64,000 nucleotides of DNA from Arthrobacter sp. FW306-07-I (GCF_021800405.1 NZ_CP084550.1:4278001-4342000), one strand, 5' to 3'. Shown: positions 53,502 to 62,444, counted from the first letter of the stretch. Numbers and translations: made by a program. Notes: generated by a model from the letters alone, not told the origin.

Positions 53502-54578
53502 TCAGGCCGCCGTCGCAACCCGTCCCTGCCTGCGCCGCACACGGCGCCATACGGCAGGTGCCAGCACCACCGCTATGCCGACGGCGGCACCAATGACGGT
53601 CTCGACGATGCGGTCGCGCAGGAGGTAAGCAGGCGAGGCGGGTACCACCAGGAGCGTGGAGATCAGCGCCAGGGGTGTGACGAACACCTGGGCCAGCAGG
53701 TACTGGCGGATGATGAACATTTCGGCACCAAACTGGCACAGCGCCATGACCAGCACTGTCTGCCAGGGCTGAAGGCCCAGCAACAGGATCGCCGCCAGGA
53801 CCAACAGGCCCAGGACAGTGCCGATGATTCTTTGGATGCCGCGGCGCACGCGGTGCTGGGTGGTGTGGCCCACCAGGGGGACAACGGCGGCCACCATGGC
53901 CCAGTAGTTATGCCCGAATCCCAGGCGGGACCCGGCCCAGGTGGCCAGCGTGCCGGCGAGGCCTGCGGCCACCAGGTAGCCGGACCCTTCAAGCCACGCC
54001 GCGCGCTTCTCCGCGGGCGTGCGACGGATCCGCGGAGGCCTGGTCCACGGGGTGCGGTGGCTGGGAAGGATCCGGGACGAGAAGCCGACAAGCAGGGCGA
54101 ACAGCGTGGTGAGGACGGCAACCAGCATGCCCTGCCACAGGGGCGGCTGGTTCGGAATGGACGCAATGGCGGCGAACGCGAAGATGTGGAAGAGCGATCC
54201 CGCCGGGCGCAGCCGCAGCCAGGAGATGGCGACGGAACAGGCGCCTGCCACCAGCGTGGTGGCCAGGACCAGGAGCCAGGTGTGGGTGGCGGTGTCCAGG
54301 CCCCATGCGGGACCGATGCGGGCCGCGAGCGCCGCCAGGAACATCACCAGCAGCATCAGCAGCCCGGCCCGCAGCTGCAGCACAAAGCGGACGGCATGCG
54401 GTTCGCCGCGGCCGTAGATTCCGGTGAAGGCGCCGAAGGACGCGAAGATTGCCAGGTCCAGCCGGCCCAGCAGCACCAGCGTAGTGAGGGGAACGAAGAC
54501 GCCCACCGCGCATCGAAGCGCCGGGTGGTGGTCCTTGTTGCCGGGGCCGATGGTGAACATCTCGGCAAACATCTTCAC
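53502..54578 (-). CDS. FUSC family membrane protein
   Basis: A 358-residue protein with two blocks of membrane helices, like fusaric-acid-resistance/YccS-type proteins linked to aromatic acid export. The second block (WAMVAAVVPLVGHTTQHRVRRGIQRIIGTVLGL) is the recognisable FUSC-2 segment with the conserved R-RG--R--GT. Start chosen at GTG 54578 with AAGGAAG about 9 bases upstream; ATG 54572 is an alternative, and the open frame to 54851 includes the opposite-strand gene region. Confidence 0.82.
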   Translation of the reverse strand: MKMFAEMFTIGPGNKDHHPALRCAVGVFVPLTTLVLLGRLDLAIFASFGAFTGIYGRGEPHAVRFVLQLRAGLLMLLVMFLAALAARIGPAWGLDTATHTWLLVLATTLVAGACSVAISWLRLRPAGSLFHIFAFAAIASIPNQPPLWQGMLVAVLTTLFALLVGFSSRILPSHRTPWTRPPRIRRTPAEKRAAWLEGSGYLVAAGLAGTLATWAGSRLGFGHNYWAMVAAVVPLVGHTTQHRVRRGIQRIIGTVLGLLVLAAILLLGLQPWQTVLVMALCQFGAEMFIIRQYLLAQVFVTPLALISTLLVVPASPAYLLRDRIVETVIGAAVGIAVVLAPAVWRRVRRRQGRVATAA

Positions 54579-54732
54579 GGGCAGCGCCTTCCTTGGGGTG
54601 GATCCTGACGGGCGGCCGCGCTGACGTTCCTCATAAATCCTAAGGCCCGGCCCCCTCCCGGTGCCCGCTGCGTTCCCCTGAATGGAATCGGAAGGCAATG
54701 CGGGGGAAACAACGCGAGGCAATGCTGGAGCC

Positions 54733-55572
54733 ATGAAGCACACCCCGCCCCACCCGTCCACCAAAGAACTGCGCTGCGAGGTCTGCGGCCAGATGCCGGA
54801 ACCGCCCAAAGCCAGGCTGACCGTGGCGAACGTGGCCGTGATGCTGCCCATCGAGCTGCTGGTCCACGCCCTGGTGGTGGAAGCCCATCTACCTTATGTA
54901 GCCAAGGTGCTGGTGCTGGCCCTCACTGCCACGGTCCTGGTGATCTGGGCCGAGCCGTCAGCTGCCAGGATCCTGCTCCGCTGGCTGCATGCGCCGGCCC
55001 TGCGGCACCGCCGGCAACTGGTGGCGGCCCCGTCGCTCTGGCGGGCGCGGACGCTGCTGCGGGACCGGCCCGGCGCACTGCAGCGGATCACGCGGGCGCT
55101 GGCACGGCTGGACAGCAACATCCTCAGCATCCACGTCCACCCGGTCCCGGGCGGCGTCCTGGACGAGTTTGTCCTCTCGGTGCCGGGCCACGTGGGCGAA
55201 CGGGAGCTTTTGGATGCGCTGCACGACGGCGGCGGCGGCAGTCCGCACGTCTGGCCCACCACCGCGCTGGCCATGGCGGACGGACAGACCAAGGCGTTAA
55301 GCCTCGCGGCGCGCATCGCTGCCGCCCCCGACGAACTGCCCCTGGCGGTGGCCGAGCTGCTGCACGCAAGGATCCTGCCGCCGTCGGACGCCGGCAGCAA
55401 AGGGCCCGACGACGGGACGCACCTTAAGATCCCCACGGCATGGCACGGGCCCGTCACCTTTTCCCGGCCAGGCGAACCGTTCACGCCGGCGGAGTCGGCT
55501 CGGGCCCACCGGCTGGCCGAACTGGCCGAGATTACGTCTTATCGGCCGGCCGCGTCCCCAACAGAACGTTGA
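54733..55572 (+). CDS. Membrane-anchored ACT-domain protein
   Basis: A 279-residue protein combining C15-x-x-C18 near the N-terminus, two membrane helices (about 31-49 and 56-73) and an ACT domain (about 105-168; LLRDRPGALQRITRALARLDSNI). ACT domains bind amino acids or related ligands and usually sit on enzymes or regulators, so a stand-alone membrane version is uncommon. ATG 54733 follows GGAG by only two bases; ATG 54682 is possible. Ends 41 bases inside the converging HPP gene. Confidence 0.75.
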   Translation: MKHTPPHPSTKELRCEVCGQMPEPPKARLTVANVAVMLPIELLVHALVVEAHLPYVAKVLVLALTATVLVIWAEPSAARILLRWLHAPALRHRRQLVAAPSLWRARTLLRDRPGALQRITRALARLDSNILSIHVHPVPGGVLDEFVLSVPGHVGERELLDALHDGGGGSPHVWPTTALAMADGQTKALSLAARIAAAPDELPLAVAELLHARILPPSDAGSKGPDDGTHLKIPTAWHGPVTFSRPGEPFTPAESARAHRLAELAEITSYRPAASPTER

Positions 55573-56065
55573 GCCCCCACCCCACCACCGTGATCAGGAT
55601 GATGGCCCCTGCCATGGACGCCAGCTGGACCGGAGCGGACAGGATGCCGAGGCTGACGATCAGGGTGGTTGCCCCGGCGGGCGGGTGGGGCAGGCCCAGC
55701 CAGGTCAGCACCAGGGTGGTGAGCCCCACCGAGAGCACGCCACTGAGGACGTGCAGCGGGGTCAGTCCGCCCACCGTAGCGGACAGCTGGTCCTGCAGGC
55801 CCAGGGCATAAAGGCAGAGTGCCCCGGCCAACAGCCCCACCCCATGCCCCACCAGGGTGTTGACCGGCCTGGAAGCCTTCTGTTCGGGAGACTCCAAGAA
55901 CAGCATCACCGTGGGGCCGAGGCTGGGAAACAGCCAGGGCAGATGGAACAGGAGCCCCGCCGCGCCGCTGACGGCGAGGACGACAATACCCAGGACACCC
56001 GCGTACAGCCCGGCGCCCAGCTTGTTCCAGTTCTTCTTGGCCCGTTCCAGCACGGGTGTGTTCAT
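55532..56065 (-). CDS. HPP family membrane protein
   Basis: A 177-residue protein with about four helices and the family's name motif: HPPAGATTLIVSLG (HPP at about 130). FPSLGPTVMLFLESPEQKASRP is the other conserved block. Some HPP proteins in plants and cyanobacteria carry nitrite; bacterial roles are mostly unknown. Its 3' end overlaps the ACT-domain gene by 41 bases. Confidence 0.88.
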   Translation of the reverse strand: MNTPVLERAKKNWNKLGAGLYAGVLGIVVLAVSGAAGLLFHLPWLFPSLGPTVMLFLESPEQKASRPVNTLVGHGVGLLAGALCLYALGLQDQLSATVGGLTPLHVLSGVLSVGLTTLVLTWLGLPHPPAGATTLIVSLGILSAPVQLASMAGAIILITVVGWGLNVLLGTRPADKT

Positions 56066-56171
56066 TCCTTGCCCCTAGCCGCCCGCCGCCGGTCACAATC
56101 GGTTGGGAAGGCGGTCACGCGGCATGCGCGCGCAAAACCCTTGACAGTGGCGCGTGTCACTCCTACCTTTG

Positions 56172-56202
56172 TTTTTGGGATCCCAGATTGGGATCCCAAA
56201 AA
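56172..56202. promoter_or_regulatory. Tandem TGGGATCCCA operator of the 56-61 kb operon
   Basis: TTTTTGGGATCCCA (56172-56185) and TGGGATCCCAAAAA (56189-56202) are 14-bp inverted arms with loop GAT. Each arm itself contains the palindrome TGGGATCCCA (56176-56185 and 56189-56198), centres 13 bases apart. This is the layout expected for a GntR/FCD repressor, and such a gene is second in the operon. Confidence 0.75.
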
Positions 56203-56325
56203 TGAAAAGCTTCCGCTCGGCGCTCCGGATCGTCCGGCGGACCCTCTCCACCGGCAACGGCCCAACGGGCACGTACCGCACCGTTCGCATCCCCCATCCG
56301 TAAACTTCCCCGTGAAGGAGAAGCT

Positions 56326-57684
56326 GTGTCCATCCCAAACACTGAAACAACGGCCACATCCCTTGAGGCCGCTCCCGGCACCGCCGACAAACCCGAAAAG
56401 GACGGCACGCAACGACGCACTGCCGTCCGCTGGAAGCTCTTCCTGCTGCTCCTGGTCCTGGTCTCCGTCAATTACATCGACCGCGGTTCCATCTCCGTCG
56501 CCCTGCCCATCATCCAAAAGGAATTCAACCTGCCTCCCGAACTGGTGGGCCTGCTCCTTTCCGCCTTCTTCTGGACCTACGCCCTCATGCAGGTGCCGGT
56601 GGGCTGGCTGATCGACAAGTTCGGTCCCCGCAAGGTCATGACGGCTTCCTGCATCGGCTGGGGTGCTGCCACAGCGGCCTCCGGCATGGCGGGCGGCTTC
56701 CTCAGCATGTTCATCGCCCGGCTCGGCATCGGCGTAACAGAGGCAGGTGTGATGCCCGCCGGCGGCAAGCTCAATGCCATCTGGATGCACAAGTCCGAAC
56801 GCGGCCGCGGCGCCACCATCCTGGACGCCGGCGCTCCCCTGGGAGCCGGCCTGGGCGGCATCATCATTGCCGGCCTCATCGCCTCCACGGGCAGCTGGCG
56901 CTGGGCCTTCGTCATCGCCGGCGCCGCCACCGTCCTCATGGGCCTGGCCGTCTGGTGGTACGTCCGGGACAACCCCCGCCAGCACCGCGGCGTCAATGAG
57001 GCCGAGGCCTCCTACATCGAAGCGTCGCACGCCGCCGAGGACGCCGAAGCAGCCATGGACGGCAGCAAGGGCAAGCGCGGCCTGCTTCCCTACCTCAAAT
57101 TCCGCTCCTTCTGGGCCATGTGCCTGGGCTGGCTCGGCTTCAACGGCGTGTTCTACGGCTTGCTGACCTGGGGCCCGCTGTACCTGGCCCAGGCCAAGGG
57201 CTTCGACCTGAAGACCATCGGCTGGTCCACGCTGGTGATCTTCGGTGCCGGCTTCGTCGGCGAGATCATCGGCGGCACCGTCGCCGACAAGTGGCGCGCA
57301 TCCGGCGCCTCCGCCAACCTGGTGATGCGGACCCTCCTCGGCATCTCCAGCGCCATCGTCGTGGCGGGCCTGGTGGGCGTGACCGTGGTCCCCGACGCCA
57401 CCACCGCCGTGGTCCTGCTCTCCGTGGTCCTGTTCTTCCTGCGCTGGGTGGGCCTGTTTTGGAGCATCCCCTCCATCTTGGGCGGCCGCACCAACGCCGG
57501 CGTCCTGGGCGGAGCGATGAACCTCAGTGGCAACATCTCCGGCTTCGTCACCCCAATCGTCGTCGGCCTCATCGTGGGTGCCACCGGCTCCTACACCTGG
57601 GCGCTGCTGTACTTTGTGGGTTCCGCGGTGATCATGGGCGCCTCCGTCCTCACCCTGAACTACAACAAGCGGCTTCCTGTCTAA
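56326..57684 (+). CDS. MFS transporter, anion:cation symporter type
   Basis: A 452-residue, 12-helix carrier of the ACS family (organic anion uptake). VNYIDRGSISVALP is the family's helix 1 motif and GWLIDKFGPRKV the loop 2-3 motif. GTG start with GAAGGAG upstream. First gene of the operon containing a dihydropyrimidinase-type enzyme and two racemase-fold enzymes, so it likely imports their starting compound, an acidic or ureido molecule. Confidence 0.9.
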   Translation: MSIPNTETTATSLEAAPGTADKPEKDGTQRRTAVRWKLFLLLLVLVSVNYIDRGSISVALPIIQKEFNLPPELVGLLLSAFFWTYALMQVPVGWLIDKFGPRKVMTASCIGWGAATAASGMAGGFLSMFIARLGIGVTEAGVMPAGGKLNAIWMHKSERGRGATILDAGAPLGAGLGGIIIAGLIASTGSWRWAFVIAGAATVLMGLAVWWYVRDNPRQHRGVNEAEASYIEASHAAEDAEAAMDGSKGKRGLLPYLKFRSFWAMCLGWLGFNGVFYGLLTWGPLYLAQAKGFDLKTIGWSTLVIFGAGFVGEIIGGTVADKWRASGASANLVMRTLLGISSAIVVAGLVGVTVVPDATTAVVLLSVVLFFLRWVGLFWSIPSILGGRTNAGVLGGAMNLSGNISGFVTPIVVGLIVGATGSYTWALLYFVGSAVIMGASVLTLNYNKRLPV

Positions 57685-57765
57685 GCTGACCCTCGCAGGG
57701 AAACTTGCAATTGACGCCCCCGCGAGCCGGGAGCAGTGCCGTACGAGAATCCGAAATGGAGCACC

Positions 57766-58449
57766 ATGCTGACCGCAGAAGAGACCCAGGACAAGGACCG
57801 CCCCCTCCGCGAAACCGTCCGGGACACCCTCCGCACCCGGATTTTCGAAGGACACTACGCTCCCGGCACGCGGCTGGTGGAACGCGACCTGGCCGCCGAG
57901 TTCTCCGTATCCCGGCTGCCGGTCCGCGAGGCCCTGCGCATGCTCCGCCAGGAAGGCCTGATCAGCGACCGCGGGGCCCGCGGGGCCGAAGTGAGCAGCC
58001 TCAGCCCCAAGGACGTCGAGGACCTTTTCGACGTCCGCCAGTCCCTGGAGGTGCTGGCCTGTCGGCTCGCCGCCAAGCGGGCCACCAGGGAGCACCTCGA
58101 CTACCTCAAGGGCCTGCTGGACAACGCAGAGGCCTTCCTGGCCAAGGGGTCGGTGATGGAGGCACACCGTTCCAACAGCGAATTCCACGACGCCATCACG
58201 CGCATCGCGGACAACAACTTCCTCAAGTCCGCCCTGGAACCCCTCCAGGGGCGGATGCACTGGCTGTTCCGGCACGTCAGCGACCTGCCCGAACTCATCC
58301 GCGAACACCGCGAACTCTACGCAGCCATCGCCAGCGGCGACCCGGACAGGGCAGCCGCCCAGTCCGCTTCCCACATTGGCAAGTACCGGGACCAGTTCCC
58401 TGAGGACTTCCAAAAAACCGAACCAGAATTCCACCGGAAGAGAAAATGA
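57766..58449 (+). CDS. GntR family regulator (FCD subfamily)
   Basis: A 227-residue regulator. N-terminal winged helix (LVERDLAAEFSVSRLPVREALRMLRQEGL, residues about 37-65) and all-helical FCD domain with metal-type residues (FDVRQSLEVLACRLAA, FHDAITRIADN, EHRELYAAIASGD). ATG 57766 preceded by TGGAG is preferred; a GTG at 57736 is possible. Overlaps the next gene by 4 bases. Likely binds the tandem TGGGATCCCA site. Confidence 0.92.
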   Translation: MLTAEETQDKDRPLRETVRDTLRTRIFEGHYAPGTRLVERDLAAEFSVSRLPVREALRMLRQEGLISDRGARGAEVSSLSPKDVEDLFDVRQSLEVLACRLAAKRATREHLDYLKGLLDNAEAFLAKGSVMEAHRSNSEFHDAITRIADNNFLKSALEPLQGRMHWLFRHVSDLPELIREHRELYAAIASGDPDRAAAQSASHIGKYRDQFPEDFQKTEPEFHRKRK

Positions 58450-59234
58450 AACTCCTGGTCATCAACCCCAACATCAGTGCCGATGTCACCGCACTGATCG
58501 AATCCGAAGCGCTGCGGTCCGCCTCCCCCGGCAGCGACCTGCTGGTCCGGACGGCCGGCCACGGCGTGGAGTACATCGAAACCCGCTTCGAATCCCTCGT
58601 CGCCGCCGGCGCCGTGGCGGAAATCATCGCCGAACACACCCGCCCCGGAGCAGACCCGGTGGACGCCGTGGTGGTCGCAGCGTTCGGCGATCCCGGCATG
58701 CCGGCCCTCAAGGAACTGGCTGACGTTCCCGTCATCGGCATCACCGAGGCCGCCCTGTGCGCGGCAGCCCTGCAGGGCCACCGCTTCTCCATCATCGCCA
58801 TCTCGGACCGGATCAAACCCTGGTACCGGGAATGCGTGGAGCAGTTCGGTCTGGCCGGCCGGCTGGCCTCCATCCGTTCCATCAACGACTCCCTGACCAG
58901 CATCGCCTCGGTCCAGCAGGACTTCCGGGAAACCCTGCTGGCACTGAGTCGGCAGGCCGTGGCGGAGGATGGTGCCGACGTCGTCATCCTTGCCGGCGCC
59001 CCCCTGGCAGGCCTGGCCCGCGAACTCAAGGGACAGATTCCCGTGCCCGTGGTTGACGGCATTTCCGCCGGCATCCGCATGGCGGAGGCCGTGGCTGCCC
59101 TGCAGTCCGGAACCCACCGCGCCGGCGCCTTCGCCCCGCCCCCGGCCAAGGACCGCAAAGGCCTGTCCGGCAACCTGGACGCGGCCCTCGCCGCCCGCCA
59201 AGAGCACGCCGGCACCCCGCAGCCCGCCGCCTAA
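58446..59234 (+). CDS. Asp/Glu/hydantoin racemase family protein lacking both catalytic Cys
   Basis: A 262-residue protein with the racemase fold start LLVINPNISADVTALI. In hydantoin and allantoin racemases two cysteines act as acid and base; here the first position reads A79 in VAAFGDPGM and the second reads G184/A185 in LAGAPLAGL, so both are missing. C105 and C130 are elsewhere. It therefore is probably not a two-Cys racemase; isomerase, decarboxylase or binding roles are open. Coupled to gntR by a 4-base overlap and 30 bases before the amidohydrolase. Confidence 0.82.
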   Translation: MKLLVINPNISADVTALIESEALRSASPGSDLLVRTAGHGVEYIETRFESLVAAGAVAEIIAEHTRPGADPVDAVVVAAFGDPGMPALKELADVPVIGITEAALCAAALQGHRFSIIAISDRIKPWYRECVEQFGLAGRLASIRSINDSLTSIASVQQDFRETLLALSRQAVAEDGADVVILAGAPLAGLARELKGQIPVPVVDGISAGIRMAEAVAALQSGTHRAGAFAPPPAKDRKGLSGNLDAALAARQEHAGTPQPAA

Positions 59235-59264
59235 CCCCGACTTCACCAACCCAGGAGGACACCG

Positions 59265-60692
59265 ATGTCCCACCAGCCAGACCTCGTCATTGCCAACGCC
59301 ACCGTGGTGAACAGCTACGGCCGCCAGGACGCCCACATCGTGGTGCACCAAGGAAAGATTGCCGAACTCGTCGACGCCGCCCAGCCGGTGCCCGCGGCGG
59401 ACCGCACCGTCGACGCCACGGGCAAACTCGTGATCCCCGGCGGCGTGGACGGACACTGCCACGTGGCCCAGGTGACCGGACGCTTCCGCACCCTGGACGA
59501 CTACCGCACCACCTCCACAGCCGCCCTGTGGGGCGGAACCACCACCATCATCGACTTCGGAATTCCGCGGGACGCCCAGGAAACCCCCTTGGCCGCCGTC
59601 CTGCACAAAAAGGAACTCGCCACCCAGTCCCGCTGCGACGTGGCCCTGCACGGCGCCGTGATCAGCTGGGACGAAACGGTGCCATGGCAGCTGGAGCAGC
59701 TGGCCGCCGAGGGCGTCCGCTCAGTGAAGATGTACACCACCAACCGGGGCACCACCATGGCCGACGGCGACACCATCGTCAAGGTCATGCGGGAAATGGT
59801 GCGGCTGGACGGCCTGGCCTACATCCACGCCGAACACGACCCCATCATTGCCGACTGCACCGAACAGCACGCCCAGGACGGCCGGATCGGCATCGAACAC
59901 CTGCACCGGACCCGGCCCGAGCTGGCCGAGGAGATCTCCGTGAAGGAGACCCTGGCCATGGCCGAATACACGGGAGCGCCGGTGTACTTCGTGCACCAGT
60001 CCACGCCCGGAGCGGTGGACCTGGTCTCGCAGGCACGGGACCACGGGCTTGAGGCCTACTCCGAAACCTGCCCGCACTACGTCACCCTGGACGACTCCGT
60101 CTATGCCTCCACCTTCCCGGAGTGGTTCGCCTGCTGCCCGCCCATGCGCAGCGCGGAAACGGTGGCTGCCCTCAAGGAGCGGCTGGTGTCCGGTGCCATC
60201 CACACCATGTCCTCGGATCATTCCTGCTACGACCTGTCCCAGAAGCGCGAGCGGACCGATGACGTGCGGGCCATGCCGCACGGACTGCCCGGGGTGGAGA
60301 CGCGGATGCCGGTCACCTTCACCGCGATGACCTCCGCGGGGGCCACCGTTGAACAATTCGTCAACGCCTTCGCCGCCGAACCTGCACGGATCAACGCCGT
60401 TCCCGGCAAAGGCCGCATCGCCGAAGGGTTCGACGCCGACCTGGTGGTCTTCGATCCCGCAGAGGAACGCAGGGTGGACGGCGCAGCCCTGCACATGGGC
60501 ACCGACTTCTCACCCTTCGACGGGAAGGCACTGACCGGCTGGCCCGCCGTCGTGGTTTCCAACGGACGCGTGGTGCTGGACGCGGACGGCTTCCACGATC
60601 CCGGCGCCGCAGGCCGCTTCATCCACCGCAACGGCTTCCGCCAGCACCAGTCCGCTGCCGCCGACGCCGCCCAACTTCCCGCCGCGCTCTAG
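59265..60692 (+). CDS. Dihydropyrimidinase / D-hydantoinase type cyclic amidohydrolase
   Basis: A 475-residue zinc enzyme hydrolysing cyclic amides. All metal ligands are visible: H64-x-H66 (VDGHCH), carboxylated K155 (VRSVKMYTT), H188 (YIHAEHD), H244 (FVHQST) and D318 (SSDHS). Family members open dihydropyrimidine, hydantoin or allantoin rings. RBS AGGAGG precedes the ATG. C-terminal 20 residues are Ala/Gln-rich. The substrate cannot be fixed: adjacent racemase-like genes suggest a chiral ring compound. Confidence 0.92.
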   Translation: MSHQPDLVIANATVVNSYGRQDAHIVVHQGKIAELVDAAQPVPAADRTVDATGKLVIPGGVDGHCHVAQVTGRFRTLDDYRTTSTAALWGGTTTIIDFGIPRDAQETPLAAVLHKKELATQSRCDVALHGAVISWDETVPWQLEQLAAEGVRSVKMYTTNRGTTMADGDTIVKVMREMVRLDGLAYIHAEHDPIIADCTEQHAQDGRIGIEHLHRTRPELAEEISVKETLAMAEYTGAPVYFVHQSTPGAVDLVSQARDHGLEAYSETCPHYVTLDDSVYASTFPEWFACCPPMRSAETVAALKERLVSGAIHTMSSDHSCYDLSQKRERTDDVRAMPHGLPGVETRMPVTFTAMTSAGATVEQFVNAFAAEPARINAVPGKGRIAEGFDADLVVFDPAEERRVDGAALHMGTDFSPFDGKALTGWPAVVVSNGRVVLDADGFHDPGAAGRFIHRNGFRQHQSAAADAAQLPAAL

Positions 60693-60700
60693 GAGCCACC

Positions 60701-61426
60701 ATGCCTGCAACCACCCGCCCGCACAGGATCGGCATGATCGTGCCGTCCTCCAACACCTGCCTGGAACCCCAGACGTACCGCATCCTGGGCAGCCGCACCG
60801 ACGTCACGGTGCACTTCACCCGGATCCCGGTGACCCGCATCGCCCTGGACGATTCCTCGGACCGGCAGTTCGACCCCGCCGTCATGCGCCAGGCGTCGCA
60901 GCTGCTGGCGACGGCGGACGTGGACGTGATTGCCTGGAACGGCACGTCAGGTTCCTGGCTCGGTTCGGGCCACGACCAGGAGCTGGCCGGTGAAATCACC
61001 GCCGCCACCGGGGTCCCGGCGACCACCTCCACGCTGGCTTACCTCGAGGCGTTCCGGGCCTTCGGGACGGAACGGATCGGCCTGTTCACGCCGTACACGG
61101 AAGACGTGAACCACCAGGTCATCGCATCCTACGAGCGTGAAGGCATCAAGACCGTGGACCACCGGGCGCTGGGCCTGAGCGACAACGAATCCTTTGCCCG
61201 GGTGACCGACGACGAGATGCGGCCCGGCTCCCGAGAACTCGCCGCCGCGGCCCCGGATGCCCTGGTCTACCTGTGCACCAACCTTTACGGAGCCAACATC
61301 ACTGCAGAGATCGAGGAAACCACCGGGGTCCCGGTGCTGGACTCCGTGGCGGTCACGCTGTGGCACGCCCTGAAACTGGCCGGCGCACCGCTGCTGGAGC
61401 CGCGCTGGGGGCGGCTGCTGGGCTGA
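60701..61426 (+). CDS. Maleate isomerase / arylmalonate decarboxylase family protein
   Basis: A 241-residue Asp/Glu racemase-superfamily enzyme (IGMIVPSSNTCLEPQTYRIL start). Maleate isomerases use two cysteines; here the first is replaced in WNGTSGS (G81-T82-S83) and only the second remains, C192 in YLCTNLYG. Arylmalonate decarboxylase also has a Gly at the first position and a single catalytic Cys at the second. A decarboxylase-like chemistry is thus plausible. Last gene of the operon, 8 bases after the amidohydrolase. Confidence 0.82.
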   Translation: MPATTRPHRIGMIVPSSNTCLEPQTYRILGSRTDVTVHFTRIPVTRIALDDSSDRQFDPAVMRQASQLLATADVDVIAWNGTSGSWLGSGHDQELAGEITAATGVPATTSTLAYLEAFRAFGTERIGLFTPYTEDVNHQVIASYEREGIKTVDHRALGLSDNESFARVTDDEMRPGSRELAAAAPDALVYLCTNLYGANITAEIEETTGVPVLDSVAVTLWHALKLAGAPLLEPRWGRLLG

Positions 61427-61449
61427 CCGCCCCTACATCGGCAGGAAGG

Positions 61450-62373
61450 TTACATCCGCAGGGTCAGGGCACCGGGCTCCATGGTCATGAGCACGTGCTT
61501 GCCCTGGCCCTCGTGGTCGCCGTCCAGCTGGTAGTCGTCCTTGTGCTCCAGCGTGATCTCCACGCTCTTGCCCTGGAAGTACTCCACGGCGGTGTCCTTG
61601 TTCTTGCCCTTGCCGATGATGCCGGCGAGCACGGAGAGCCAGCCCAGCTTGCCGTGGTGCGGCGCCAGGACGGCGATGTCCAGCAGGCCGTCGTCGATCT
61701 TGGCGTCGGGGAAGATCTCCAGGCCGCCCTGGACCTTGCCGCAGTTGCCCACCATCACGCTGCGCACGCCGCGGTGGACAACCCGTTTGCCGTCGATCGC
61801 AACGGTTGCCTTGACCGGTTTCCCGGGAAGGTTGCGGATCCCGGCGTCCACGTAGGCCAGCCAGCCCACCTTGTGCTTCAGTTCCTGGTTGGTGTCCGCC
61901 ATGATGGTGGCGTCGTAGCCCAGGCCGGCCATGACCAGGAACAGCTGCTCCTCGTCGGGGTCGTTCCGGCGGGCGCGGACCACGTCGATTTTCCGCTCGG
62001 TGCCCACCAGGGCTCCGGACAGGGCGCCGTCGTAGTCGGTCACGTCGATGCCCAGGTTGCGGGCCAGCAGGTTCCCGGTGCCCAACGGCAGCAAGCCCAT
62101 GGGGATGTCCCCGCCGGCAAGGACCTCAGCCACACAACGGACGGTTCCATCGCCGCCTGCCGCGATGATGAGGTCCGCGCCCTGGGCCAGGGCTTCCTTC
62201 GCCTGGCCGACGCCGGGGTCCTCCTCCGTTGTCTCGAACCAGAGGGTTTCGCCCCAGCCGTTCTCCTCGCAGTGCTTGGCCATCAGCTCGCGCACGTCAA
62301 TGTCCACCGTCTTGGCCGGGTTAATGACGACGGCGGCTCGTTTGGGCGAAGGGGTGGAACTGGTCTCAGTCAT
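61450..62373 (-). CDS. Diacylglycerol kinase family lipid kinase
   Basis: A 307-residue soluble kinase of the DagK/YegS/sphingosine-kinase family. Visible are VVINPAKT at the nucleotide site, the AAGGDGTVRCVAEVLAG motif, and LPLGTGNLLARNLGI. Start at ATG 62373 with GAGG upstream. It phosphorylates diacylglycerol or related lipids; in actinobacteria roles in phosphatidylinositol or lipid recycling are known for relatives. Confidence 0.92.
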   Translation of the reverse strand: MTETSSTPSPKRAAVVINPAKTVDIDVRELMAKHCEENGWGETLWFETTEEDPGVGQAKEALAQGADLIIAAGGDGTVRCVAEVLAGGDIPMGLLPLGTGNLLARNLGIDVTDYDGALSGALVGTERKIDVVRARRNDPDEEQLFLVMAGLGYDATIMADTNQELKHKVGWLAYVDAGIRNLPGKPVKATVAIDGKRVVHRGVRSVMVGNCGKVQGGLEIFPDAKIDDGLLDIAVLAPHHGKLGWLSVLAGIIGKGKNKDTAVEYFQGKSVEITLEHKDDYQLDGDHEGQGKHVLMTMEPGALTLRM

Positions 62374-62444
62374 GACGTCCTCAGATGGCGGAATGTAAAG
62401 CAGGCTTCTCAAAGAAGGGTAACCCGGCGGAGCATGTTCCGCGC

